NCBI RefSeq assembly: GCF_900103715.1
Contig: NZ_FNHL01000003.1
Span: 248,001 to 312,000 of the forward strand
Length of the DNA: 64,000 bases
DNA from: Halogranum gelatinilyticum
GTDB taxonomy: Archaea > Halobacteriota > Halobacteria > Halobacteriales > Haloferacaceae
Direction of reading: 5' to 3'
Within the stretch, counting starts at the first letter, position 1. Each line of letters opens with the position of its first letter. Shown in pieces: positions 1 through 7,496 of the stretch. The position numbers and the translations under genes are program-made. A model generated the notes under the pieces. That model was given only the letters and a program-made list of their open reading frames with translations, ran no database searches and was not told the origin of the DNA.

Positions 1-1038
1 TTCCTCGACGGTGAAGACAGCCTCATCCTCGCGGTCGGCGGCGGGATTACCGTCGCGCTCGCGACGGCCGTCCTCGGTATCGGCAGTGGCCTCGTCGGCG
101 GCTTCCTGGCACAGGCCGTCGGCAGCATGGCACTCGGCCTCTTGGCTGGCGCGCTCGTCGGTCTCGCCGCGGGTGCGGTCTTCGGCGTCGTCGGTCTCGA
201 CGTCGAGGAGGACTACGAGGAACTCGACATGAGCCAGCTCACGGACAAGGACGTCGTCACCGTGATGATGGAGGAGTTCCGCGAGTTCAGCCCCGGCGGC
301 GCGGAGGCACTCATCGACGAGCGCGACGCCTACATCGCCCACCAGCTCGTCGCGCTCCGCGCCCAAGGCAAGCGGGTCGTCGCCGTCGTCGGCGCGGGCC
401 ACCGCGAGGGCATCGAACGCTATCTCGCGAACCCCGAGACGCTGCCGCCGATGGAGTCGCTCGTCGGCGAGGCGAAGTCGGGCGGCATCCCGTGGTTCAA
501 GATTCTCGGCGTCGCCATGTCCGTCGGCTTCGTCGCCTTCTTCGTCCTGCTCGCGATGGCTGGCGTCCGCAACGAGTTCCTGCTGCGGCTCTTCGCGGCG
601 TGGTTCGTTGTCAACGGCGTCTTCGCGGCTGGTCTCGCCAAACTGGCGGGCGCGCGGTGGTCGTCGGCGGCCGTCGGCGGCGGCGTCGCGTGGATGACCT
701 CCGTCAATCCACTCTTGGCACCCGGCTGGTTCACGGGCTACATGGAGCTGCGACACGTCTCGGTCAACGTCTCGGACATCGGCACGCTGAACAAACTGCT
801 CGCCGACGAGGAGCGGCCCATCCGCGACATCGTCGCCGACATGTTCGACGTCCCGCTGTTCAAGCTCATCATGGTCGTCGCGATGACCAACATCGGGAGT
901 CTCATCGCCAGCCTCCTCTTCGCAGCTTACATCCTGCCGCTGTTCGGGGCAGAACTCGGCGGCGTCGACGCCGTGACCCGGCTGATGCTGGAGGGTGCCG
1001 GTCGCAGTATCGACCTCATCGTGGGGGCGTTCCGATGA
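1..1038 (+). CDS. TraB-family membrane protein, 5' end outside the window
   Basis: The reading frame is already open at base 1, so the N-terminus is missing; 345 residues are visible. It begins with a Gly/Ala-rich hydrophobic stretch, followed by a soluble part with ERDAYIAHQL and VVAVVGAGHREGI, the C-terminal signature of the TraB (pheromone-shutdown) family. At least three membrane segments follow, around FVAFFVLLAMAGV, FAAWFVVNGVFAAG and IASLLFAAYILPLFG. TraB-family proteins are predicted membrane-associated hydrolase-like proteins of unclear substrate in archaea. The stop codon overlaps the start of the M50 protease gene (ATGA), so the two are very likely cotranscribed. The family assignment is good; the biochemical function is unknown. 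Confidence 0.85.
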   Translation, partial: FLDGEDSLILAVGGGITVALATAVLGIGSGLVGGFLAQAVGSMALGLLAGALVGLAAGAVFGVVGLDVEEDYEELDMSQLTDKDVVTVMMEEFREFSPGGAEALIDERDAYIAHQLVALRAQGKRVVAVVGAGHREGIERYLANPETLPPMESLVGEAKSGGIPWFKILGVAMSVGFVAFFVLLAMAGVRNEFLLRLFAAWFVVNGVFAAGLAKLAGARWSSAAVGGGVAWMTSVNPLLAPGWFTGYMELRHVSVNVSDIGTLNKLLADEERPIRDIVADMFDVPLFKLIMVVAMTNIGSLIASLLFAAYILPLFGAELGGVDAVTRLMLEGAGRSIDLIVGAFR

Positions 1039-1652
1039 ACATCGACTTCAGCCAGACGGAGCTTCGTGACCTCGGCGTCGCCTGGCTCGCCCTCGGGCTC
1101 GCGTTCGCCATCTTCTTCGAGCGCGGCGCGACGGGCTTTCTCCAGGCGGGCATCGTCGTCCCGCTCGTCGTGAGCCTGTTGACCGCCGGTGTCGGCTTCA
1201 TCCTCCATGAACTCGCCCACAAGGTCGTCGCCGTCCGCTACGACCAGATCGCCGAGTTCCGCGCCGACTACAACATGCTGTTCGTCGCCATCATGAGCGC
1301 GATCGTCGGCTTCCTCTTCGCCGCCCCCGGCGCGGTCCACCACCGCGGCTATCTGACCGACCGTCAACACGGTCTCATCGCGTTCGCCGGTCCCGTGATG
1401 AACCTCGTGCTCGTGGTCGTCTTCGCGCCGCTACTGGTCGCTGGCATCGTCCTCGGCTCGCCGCTCTTGGAACTCATCGGCGGCCGCGGACTCGCCATCA
1501 ACTTCTTCCTCGCGGCGTTCAACCTCGTCCCCATCGGCTCGCTCGACGGTAAGACCGTCATGGGCTGGAACAAGCTCGTCTGGGCCGGGACGTTCGTGCC
1601 GAGCGCGGTGTTGGCGTTTGTAATCGTGTTCGTGTACAACATCGGGTTCTAA
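1035..1652 (+). CDS. M50 site-2-type zinc metalloprotease, integral membrane
   Basis: This 205-residue, mostly hydrophobic protein carries the zinc-protease motif HELAH at residues 58-62 inside a membrane segment. A later NLVPIGSLDG (163-172) matches the NPxxxxDG-like third metal-ligand motif of site-2 proteases. There is no PDZ or CBS domain, so it is the minimal archaeal form. Family members cleave membrane-embedded substrates such as anti-sigma-like or membrane-tethered regulators; the substrate here is unknown. The start overlaps the TraB-family gene by four bases (ATGA), which fixes the start and implies translational coupling. It could equally be a membrane protein quality-control protease. 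Confidence 0.88.
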   Translation: MNIDFSQTELRDLGVAWLALGLAFAIFFERGATGFLQAGIVVPLVVSLLTAGVGFILHELAHKVVAVRYDQIAEFRADYNMLFVAIMSAIVGFLFAAPGAVHHRGYLTDRQHGLIAFAGPVMNLVLVVVFAPLLVAGIVLGSPLLELIGGRGLAINFFLAAFNLVPIGSLDGKTVMGWNKLVWAGTFVPSAVLAFVIVFVYNIGF

Positions 1653-1686
1653 GCGAGAGAATATCCTCACGCTCGTGCGGCAAGCG

Positions 1687-1699
1687 GTGAACTTTTCAC
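1687..1699. promoter_or_regulatory. dyad in the purM promoter
   Basis: GTGAA-CTT-TTCAC is a perfect 5-bp-arm inverted repeat. Its ACTTTTCA part also sits about 27-30 bases before the purM ATG, where the TATA box is expected. A protein bound here would block TBP, so it is a candidate purine-pathway operator. The arms are short, so chance is possible. Confidence 0.35.
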
Positions 1700-1721
1700 G
1701 CCGCCTCGCGCGGGTTCGCAC

Positions 1722-2702
1722 ATGAGCGAGGACGACACGGACGCGGAGGAACTCACGTACGCGGAGTCTGGAGTCGACATCGACGCGAGCGAGGCGGCCA
1801 CGGCCGCGCTCGTCGGTGCCGTCGGCGAAAGCGAGGGCGACTACGCCGGGCTGCTCGACATCGGCGACCGGTATCTCGCGCTCGCGACCGACGGCGTCGG
1901 GACGAAACTGCTCGTCGCGGAGGCACTCTCCGACTACTCGACGGTCGGTATCGACTGCATCGCGATGAACGTCAACGACCTCGTCGCGGCGGGCGTCCGA
2001 CCCGTCGCGTTCGTCGACTATCTCGCGGTCGACGAGCCGGACGAGAACTTCGCCGAACAGGTCGGCAAGGGGCTCGCCGCGGGCGCGGCGGAGTCGAAGA
2101 TGGAACTCGTCGGCGGCGAGACGGCGGTCATGCCCGAGGTCGTGAAGGGACTTGACCTCGCGGGCACGGTCGCCGGATTAGCGGCCAAAGACGCCATCTT
2201 CCCCGCCGAGACCGAACCCGGTGACGCGCTCGTCGGCTTCCGCTCGTCGGGCATCCACTCGAACGGCCTGACGCTCGCCCGGAAAGCCGCGACGCGAAAC
2301 CACGAGTACACCGACGCCTACCCCTACGACGACTACGACACCGTTGGCGAGGCACTTCTGGAGCCGACGAAGATCTACACCCACCTGCTCGACCCGATGC
2401 GCGAACACGGCGTCCACGCCGCGGCCCACGTCACCGGTGGCGGCTGGACCAACCTGACGCGGCTGGGCGACTACCACTACGAGATCGAGGACGCCTTCGA
2501 GCCGCAGTCGGTCTTCCAGTTCGTCCAGGAGGAGGGCAACGTCTCCGACGAGGAGATGCACCGCACGTTCAACATGGGTACCGGCTTCGTCGCCGCGCTC
2601 GCTCCCGAGGACGCCGAGGCACTCGCCGAGGCGACGGACGGCCGCGTCATCGGCTACGTGGAAGAAGGAGACGGCGTTTCGATTCGCGGACTGGAACTCT
2701 AA
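1722..2702 (+). CDS. purM: phosphoribosylformylglycinamidine cyclo-ligase (AIR synthetase)
   Basis: This 326-residue protein has the normal PurM length. It catalyses the ATP-dependent ring closure of FGAM to 5-aminoimidazole ribonucleotide in de novo purine synthesis. Diagnostic segments are the N-terminal ESGVDIDA, the ATP-binding GVGTKLL, MNVNDLVAAGVRP, GGETAVMP, SSGIHSNGLTLAR and the later HVTGGG. The ATG lies about 30 bases after an ACTTTTCA promoter element, consistent with a leaderless or short-leader transcript. It is not part of a visible pur operon: the downstream gene is convergent and ends directly against it, with no spacer. Confidence 0.96.
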   Translation: MSEDDTDAEELTYAESGVDIDASEAATAALVGAVGESEGDYAGLLDIGDRYLALATDGVGTKLLVAEALSDYSTVGIDCIAMNVNDLVAAGVRPVAFVDYLAVDEPDENFAEQVGKGLAAGAAESKMELVGGETAVMPEVVKGLDLAGTVAGLAAKDAIFPAETEPGDALVGFRSSGIHSNGLTLARKAATRNHEYTDAYPYDDYDTVGEALLEPTKIYTHLLDPMREHGVHAAAHVTGGGWTNLTRLGDYHYEIEDAFEPQSVFQFVQEEGNVSDEEMHRTFNMGTGFVAALAPEDAEALAEATDGRVIGYVEEGDGVSIRGLEL

Positions 2703-3122
2703 TCAGACGGAGCGAACGTCGTCGGTGTCGAGACGCTGGCGACCGAACCGAGACCAGACACGTTCGACGCCGCCCGCGACGAGAACGAGCGCGCCGGTGA
2801 GCGTGAGATACCAGCCGACTGCGGGAACGTATCCGTTTCCGATAGTGTTCTGCCAGTAGACTACGACAGCCACGAGCGACAGCACTCCGACGGCGAGTGT
2901 GGCGGTGTCGGTCACGAACCGCGACGAGAAGCCGTGGAGAACGCCGAGGAAGAGCGCGGCGGGCAACAAGACGAGCCCCCAGGTGCCGAGCCCCGACTCC
3001 AGTCCGGGGAGTGCCACGAGCCAGCCATTCGAGGAGAGCCAGGGGAACACCGCCCCGGCAGCGACGAGTGTCGACCCCAGAAGCACCACTGTACGTTGTG
3101 TGGAGGGAGAGAGACTGCGCAT
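2703..3122 (-). CDS. small four-segment membrane protein, function unknown
   Basis: The protein has about 139 residues and four hydrophobic segments, near VLLGSTLVAAGAVFPWL, LGLVLLPAALFLGVLHGF, TATLAVGVLSLVAVVVYW and WYLTLTGALVLVAGG, ending in a basic tail. An upstream in-frame ATG at 3176 exists. I prefer the ATG at 3122 because a CATAGTC/AAAAGCG element lies about 25-30 bases before it, the usual haloarchaeal leaderless arrangement, and because the extra 18 residues look unlike coding sequence. The gene is convergent with purM and abuts it exactly. No family was recognised; a transport or envelope role cannot be inferred. Confidence 0.7.
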   Translation of the reverse strand: MRSLSPSTQRTVVLLGSTLVAAGAVFPWLSSNGWLVALPGLESGLGTWGLVLLPAALFLGVLHGFSSRFVTDTATLAVGVLSLVAVVVYWQNTIGNGYVPAVGWYLTLTGALVLVAGGVERVWSRFGRQRLDTDDVRSV

Positions 3123-3208
3123 TGCCAGCCATTGATAGTCGGAGACTATGCGCTTTTGGGTCGGTGCAACGGCCAAAGACTGGAGGACGGTTGGAGACGT
3201 GAGCGCGA

Positions 3209-3748
3209 TTACGACAGCTGGCGGGCGATGTCGGCCTCGGTGATGATGCCGACCGCCTCGCCGCCGTCGGTGACCATCACGGCCTTGTAGTGGTCGAGCA
3301 GGTTCCGGACTTCGTCGACCGTCGCGTCCCGCGAGACGGAGGGGAACGACTCGCTCATGACCTCGCTGACGGGCAGGTCGCCGACGTCGTCGCCGGCGCG
3401 GATGATGTCGCTGTGGCTGATGGAGCCGACCGGGATACCACCCTGGATGACCGGGAGCTGGGAGTAGGCGGCGTCGTCCATCTGCTCTTCGGCCTCGCGG
3501 ACGGAGTCGTCGGGCGCGACGCTGATGATGGTCTCGTGCATGATGTCGGCCGCGCGGACGACGCTGCCCTCGGCTTCGTCGAGCGCGTTGACGATGCGGC
3601 GGAGCGTCGAGAGCCGGGGGTCGACGTCACCGCCCTCGATACGGGCGATGAGCGGCTGGGACACGCCGGCCATGTCGGCGAGCTGGCTCTGCGTCAGGTC
3701 GAGCGACGTCCGTCGCTCTCTGAGGTCCTGGGGCGTCGGGAGTTCCAT
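3209..3748 (-). CDS. XRE-type HTH plus CBS-pair regulator
   Basis: This 179-residue protein joins an N-terminal Cro/XRE helix-turn-helix (about residues 8-60, with LTQSQLADMAGVSQPLIARIE as the DNA-reading part) to a pair of CBS domains (about 66-120 and 128-179; DAAYSQLPVI and HYKAVMVTDGGEAVGIIT). CBS pairs bind adenine nucleotides or similar ligands, so the protein probably couples cell energy or metabolite state to DNA binding. It belongs to a conserved archaeal HTH-CBS family whose targets are mostly unknown. A 15-bp dyad lies between its TATA element and its start codon, suggesting autoregulation. The UPF0212 gene lies 51 bases upstream on the same strand. Confidence 0.9.
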   Translation of the reverse strand: MELPTPQDLRERRTSLDLTQSQLADMAGVSQPLIARIEGGDVDPRLSTLRRIVNALDEAEGSVVRAADIMHETIISVAPDDSVREAEEQMDDAAYSQLPVIQGGIPVGSISHSDIIRAGDDVGDLPVSEVMSESFPSVSRDATVDEVRNLLDHYKAVMVTDGGEAVGIITEADIARQLS

Positions 3749-3756
3749 ATCCTCGC

Positions 3757-3771
3757 ATAACCGAGGGTTAT
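3757..3771. promoter_or_regulatory. candidate autoregulatory operator of the HTH-CBS gene
   Basis: ATAACC-GAG-GGTTAT is a perfect dyad with 6-bp arms. It lies 9 bases upstream of the HTH-CBS ATG and overlaps the AATAACC end of its TATA-like element. A homodimeric XRE protein bound here would block its own transcription. Confidence 0.5.
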
Positions 3772-3799
3772 TAGAAAAGCTTTCGGGCGACCTGGCTAC

Positions 3800-4162
3800 T
3801 TAGTTCTCGTCGTCGTCGGCCTCGGTCTCGACGATCTCGATGACCGAGAGCGGGACGTCGCGGAGCGCGCCGCCGACTTCGCTCTTGGCGATACGGGCGG
3901 CGTGCTCTTCGGTGTCGGCGTTGAAGATGTCGATCTCGAGCAGCAGGCCGACGAGGGCCGTGTTGGCGGCGATAAAGGCCGAGTCGAACGGCTCGCCGCA
4001 GGCGGGACAGCCCGTGACGCCGACCTCGACGTCGACGTACTCCTTGTTCTTCTGATTCAGTCGTTTACCAGCCTCACTGACGGCGACCCCGATGGCGTCG
4101 TCGATGTCGTCGACGTCGCGGACGAGCCATGCGGCCTCCATCGCGACCAGATAGTCACTCAT
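3800..4162 (-). CDS. UPF0212/DUF555 family protein
   Basis: This 120-residue acidic protein begins MSDYLVAMEAAWLVRDV and contains GCPACGEPFDSAFIAANTALVGL in its middle, matching the archaeal UPF0212 (DUF555) family in length and pattern. A single CPAC pair could bind metal only with a partner chain. No reaction is established for the family. The longer open frame reaches 4462, but the family's N-terminus is at the ATG at 4162. The gene precedes the HTH-CBS gene on the same strand by 51 bases, though the latter has its own promoter. Confidence 0.85.
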   Translation of the reverse strand: MSDYLVAMEAAWLVRDVDDIDDAIGVAVSEAGKRLNQKNKEYVDVEVGVTGCPACGEPFDSAFIAANTALVGLLLEIDIFNADTEEHAARIAKSEVGGALRDVPLSVIEIVETEADDDEN

Positions 4163-4536
4163 AGGGAGTCGAAAGGGACGGAGGGTTTCGTGCTTTGTGG
4201 TTCGGCCGTGTCCACGAGAGAGAGACACATGACCGACGTCAGCGTGCAGCGCGGAGAGCCGAGACCGATGACAGGGTTCGACACCGAAATCATGGCTGAC
4301 GACAGCGTGTGACGCGCCAACAGAGCCCGGAGATGTGCGCAAGGACCGGCGATAATTCTCATAAGTTATGCGTGACGCCTGAGTTAGTGACGGAGTAAAT
4401 CTGCGAATCTCCGTTCGAACGCCAGTGTATTTGCACTGACAACAACTAGAGTTGAATCGCACGACAGCGGAGGGGTAGACGCGCGGCCGACGCAGAAACG
4501 TTTATATACACCCACAGCGGCGGGAGGAGTAGGCAG
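4163..4536. other. 374-bp intergenic region without a convincing gene
   Basis: The region separates the UPF0212 gene (reverse) from a small membrane-protein gene (forward). It contains an AT-rich patch near 4349-4375 with the dyad CATAAGTTATG, and the strong TATATA promoter at its right end. An ATG ORF of 27 codons at 4229-4312 is noted but not called. No tRNA or stable RNA fold was recognised. Confidence 0.6.
4501..4508 (+). promoter_or_regulatory. TATA box of the 57-residue membrane protein gene
   Basis: TTTATATA is centred about 32 bases before the ATG at 4537. A GGAGGAG Shine-Dalgarno-like run at 4523-4528 lies between them. This is one of the strongest TATA elements in the window. Confidence 0.7.
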
Positions 4537-4710
4537 ATGTTCGAAACGGCCTACCGGGTCAGCCTGTTCGCACTGTACCAGTTCACCGTCGTGGTTGGAA
4601 TCGTCCTCCTTCCCGTCGCGCTCATGGCGCGGCAACTCGGTGTCGAGCTTCCGCTCTCCCGTGTCCTCGAACGGCTCGGTCGGGCCTACGAGAACGCCGG
4701 AGCGCGCTAA
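4537..4710 (+). CDS. 57-residue single-segment membrane protein
   Basis: The short frame MFETAYRVSLFALYQ... has a central hydrophobic helix (about residues 8-32, LYQFTVVVGIVLLPVALMA) followed by an amphipathic charged tail ending ENAGAR. A strong TTTATATA promoter and a GGAGGAG run precede the ATG, and the codon choice resembles that of real genes here, so it is likely expressed. The transcript would run toward psmB, which starts 156 bases downstream with its own promoter. No function can be assigned. Confidence 0.72.
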   Translation: MFETAYRVSLFALYQFTVVVGIVLLPVALMARQLGVELPLSRVLERLGRAYENAGAR

Positions 4711-4834
4711 GTCGGGTCGACCCCGTCTCGCGACTTTTCCACCCGATTCCCCCAACGATAACGCCGAGCGACGCGACTGTTCGGGGCGGTCGACAGTCGC
4801 CTCCGGCAGAGGCAATCCGAGGGGGAAGGGTGGC

Positions 4835-4842
4835 ATTTATCA
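4835..4842 (+). promoter_or_regulatory. TATA element of psmB
   Basis: ATTTATCA lies about 28 bases before the psmB ATG, giving a leaderless or nearly leaderless mRNA. Confidence 0.6.
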
Positions 4843-4866
4843 GCGCGCCGGGCCAAGGACGGGGTA

Positions 4867-5592
4867 ATGCGTACGCCAGGCGACTTCTCCAGTGATCTCG
4901 ACGCGCTGAACGGCGACCACTCCAACGTGTTCGGGCCGGAACTCGGCGAGTTCCCGCAGTCCGAGCAGCGCGCCGAGCCTAACCAGGACGAACAGATGAA
5001 GACCGGGACAACGACGGTCGGTCTCAAGACGCAAGAGGGCGTCGTCCTCGCGACCGACATGCGCGCCTCCATGGGCTACATGGTGTCCTCGAAGGACGTC
5101 CAGAAGGTCGAGCAGATCCACCCGACGGCCGCGCTCACCATCGCCGGCTCGGTCTCGGCCGCTCAGTCGCTCATCCGCTCGCTCAAGGCGGAGACGAGCC
5201 TCTACGAGACCCGTCGCGGCCAGGACATGAGTATGCAGGCACTCTCGACGCTCGTCTCGAACTTCCTCCGTTCGGGTGCCTTCTACATCGTCTCGCCCAT
5301 CGTGGGCGGCGTCGACGACGAAGGGCCGCACGTCTACAGCATGGACGCTCTCGGTGGCATGAGCGAAGAGGACTACACGGTCACCGGCTCGGGCAGCCAG
5401 TACGCCCTCGGTGTGCTCGAACAGGAGTACAGCGACGACCTCACCATCGAGGAAGCCAAAAACGTCGCCGCTCGCGCCATCCAGAGTGCCGTCGAGCGTG
5501 ACCTGGCCTCGGGTAACGGCATCAACGTCGCCGTCGTCACCGACGAGGGCGTCGACATCAGCCGCCACAAGGACTTCGCGGAAGTCCTCTAA
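4867..5592 (+). CDS. psmB: 20S proteasome beta subunit
   Basis: This 241-residue protein has the haloarchaeal beta-subunit organisation: a propeptide of about 47 residues, then the autocatalytic junction KTG-TTTVGLKT with Thr48 as the N-terminal nucleophile of the mature enzyme. The following VVLATDMRASMG and later YSMDALGG and GSGSQYALGVLE are conserved in Ntn-hydrolase beta subunits. It forms the catalytic inner rings of the archaeal 20S core, degrading proteins delivered by PAN or Cdc48-type ATPases. No alpha-subunit gene is in the window. A PAC2-family protein (possible assembly factor) lies much farther right at 42.5-43.2 kb. Confidence 0.97.
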   Translation: MRTPGDFSSDLDALNGDHSNVFGPELGEFPQSEQRAEPNQDEQMKTGTTTVGLKTQEGVVLATDMRASMGYMVSSKDVQKVEQIHPTAALTIAGSVSAAQSLIRSLKAETSLYETRRGQDMSMQALSTLVSNFLRSGAFYIVSPIVGGVDDEGPHVYSMDALGGMSEEDYTVTGSGSQYALGVLEQEYSDDLTIEEAKNVAARAIQSAVERDLASGNGINVAVVTDEGVDISRHKDFAEVL

Positions 5593-5734
5593 GTCGGTCG
5601 AAGAAGCGTCGACGTATTCTGCGGGACCGACCCCCGCATTCGTATTCGTTTTCTCGGCAGTAGCAACGTCTTCGGTAGCAACAGTTCGAGCGGGCCAGGA
5701 GTTCAAGCGGCTCAGAAGTTCGCGCGTTCGAGAC

Positions 5735-7273
5735 CTACACCCAGTCGGCGAACGTCCCCTCCAGCAACGTCTCCGACTGCTGGCGGATGTAGGCCTGTTG
5801 CATCCCCGTAATCGCCGCGTGGAGATCGTCACCCTCGGCGAGTCGCGACCGGACCTCCTCGCGCTTCCAGTCCGCCGGGGTCCGGGCGGCGTCGACGCGG
5901 GCACGGAGCGGCGCGAGATAGTGGTCCGACTCCGCCTCGGAACAGCCAGCCGATTCGAGTCCGTCGGCGGCGTGCGCGAGTAGGTCGTCGTAGACTTCGA
6001 CGGGGTTCGTCGTCTCCTGGCCGTCGTTGGTCACCCAGCGTTGGCCGCTGTCGAGTCCGTCGCGCATCGCCGCGTAGAAGTTCTCTCTCGCCACTTCCCA
6101 GTCCATGTCGACGACCGGATGACGTCGCTGCGGGAGGCTCTCCATCAGCCCGGCGAAGGCCGCCTGGAACGCCAGGGAGTCCCGAACCGTCGGCTGGGCG
6201 GGAATCGGTCGGAACTCGACGCGGGCGTTGGCCGACGACCGGCTCGCGCCGCCGAAGACCGGACGAACCCACCGCCAGTAGGTGCCGTGTTTCATCCGGA
6301 GCGTCGCGAAGGTGTCGTCGAAGCGGTCGCCGTCGCGGGTGACGGGCATCGGGACGAACAGCTCGTCTTCGACGACGCGGTCGACGGCGTCCTCGACCGT
6401 CTCGAGGTCCTTCGGGAACGCCACCTTGTCCTCCTCGGTCGCCGTGTTGAGCACGGATTCGAAGACGCTGATGCGGTGTTCGTCCCACGCCTCCGCGACG
6501 ATGGTCTCCGCGTCGACCCCCTCGTCGTAGAGGTCCGGGGGGAAGAACGGCGCGTTGACCCCGAGTGCGAGAAGCGGCCCGGCGACGCGCAGTGCGTAGT
6601 TGAAGTACGTCGGCAAGTCGGCCGCGTGACTCATCTGGTAATGTGGCTGGATGGAGGTGATGAGGCTCTCGGGCATCACCGTCGACGCCTCGAAGGAGAC
6701 GTTCGGTGCCTCGACGGGGAACGTGTCGGGCATATCGTCGCCGTTGGCCATCGCGTGGTAGCGGACGGCGTCGCTCATGTTGGTCGCGATGTCGACGCCG
6801 TCGTCGTCGACGCTACTGGCCAGATACTCGCTCGCGGTCTCGCCCGCGGGCGGGATGGTCCACAGGGCGTCGCTGACGAGACGCATCCCCTCGGCACTCG
6901 TACAGTCGAGTGCCGCACTGAGACGCGCGAGGACCTCGGACTCCTGTGCCCGGAGCCCGTGGGGGTTGAACGGCTGGGGACTAGTGGACATCTCGGCGTT
7001 GTGGAGACCGAGTTCCTTCTCGAAGCCGATGAGTTCGAGCATCCGGCGCGGGACGCGCATCAGCGAGCACGCCAGGTCCTTGTCGCCCGACCACCGGCCG
7101 TCGTCGACGGCGTAGAACTCGTACTCGAAGCCGACGATAGACTGGTGGTTGTCGAAGGTGCCGTCTCGAAGCTCCGTCTTGACGACTTCGGCGTCGGCCT
7201 CGGCCTCCGCCTGAAACGCCTCCGCGTCGACCGCGAGCACGTTTCTGACGTCCGCCGCGAAGTCCTTGCTCAT
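5735..7273 (-). CDS. glutamate-cysteine ligase-like (GCS2-type) protein
   Basis: This 512-residue protein contains FEYEFYAVD near the N-terminus, LGLHNAEMSTSPQPFN, and a later block HGTYWRWVRPVFGG followed by ARVEFRPIPAQPT. These resemble the acidic metal-binding and arginine elements of carboxylate-amine ligases of the glutamate-cysteine ligase superfamily. Haloarchaea make gamma-glutamylcysteine as their main thiol, but the established enzyme is shorter (about 360 residues), so this protein may use another amino acid or amine. The gene is convergent with psmB and divergent from the DICT gene. Confidence is good for the superfamily and low for the substrate. Confidence 0.65.
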   Translation of the reverse strand: MSKDFAADVRNVLAVDAEAFQAEAEADAEVVKTELRDGTFDNHQSIVGFEYEFYAVDDGRWSGDKDLACSLMRVPRRMLELIGFEKELGLHNAEMSTSPQPFNPHGLRAQESEVLARLSAALDCTSAEGMRLVSDALWTIPPAGETASEYLASSVDDDGVDIATNMSDAVRYHAMANGDDMPDTFPVEAPNVSFEASTVMPESLITSIQPHYQMSHAADLPTYFNYALRVAGPLLALGVNAPFFPPDLYDEGVDAETIVAEAWDEHRISVFESVLNTATEEDKVAFPKDLETVEDAVDRVVEDELFVPMPVTRDGDRFDDTFATLRMKHGTYWRWVRPVFGGASRSSANARVEFRPIPAQPTVRDSLAFQAAFAGLMESLPQRRHPVVDMDWEVARENFYAAMRDGLDSGQRWVTNDGQETTNPVEVYDDLLAHAADGLESAGCSEAESDHYLAPLRARVDAARTPADWKREEVRSRLAEGDDLHAAITGMQQAYIRQQSETLLEGTFADWV

Positions 7274-7496
7274 ACGCTCAGTCCGGCGGCGGTCTTCTTC
7301 AAAGCGTTGGGTCGTGTCGGTCGAAAGCCGCCTGTCGGAACCGCACGGAGAGTTGGCCGGGCGTGCGTCGGAGTGTTCTGCGAGTGATATTCCGTCGTCC
7401 CCGAATCGACGGGGAGCGCGTGTTGGCCATTGTGACGGCTACCGCCCGTCAGAATCCCTCGGAAAAACTATCTTACCCGGCGACATCTACGCGGTC

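Noticed and set aside
4229-4312. 27-codon ATG frame MTDVSVQRGEPRPMTGFDTEIMADDSV-like
   Set aside because: Too short to judge, no promoter at the right distance, and no recognised homolog pattern. Ribosome profiling would be decisive.
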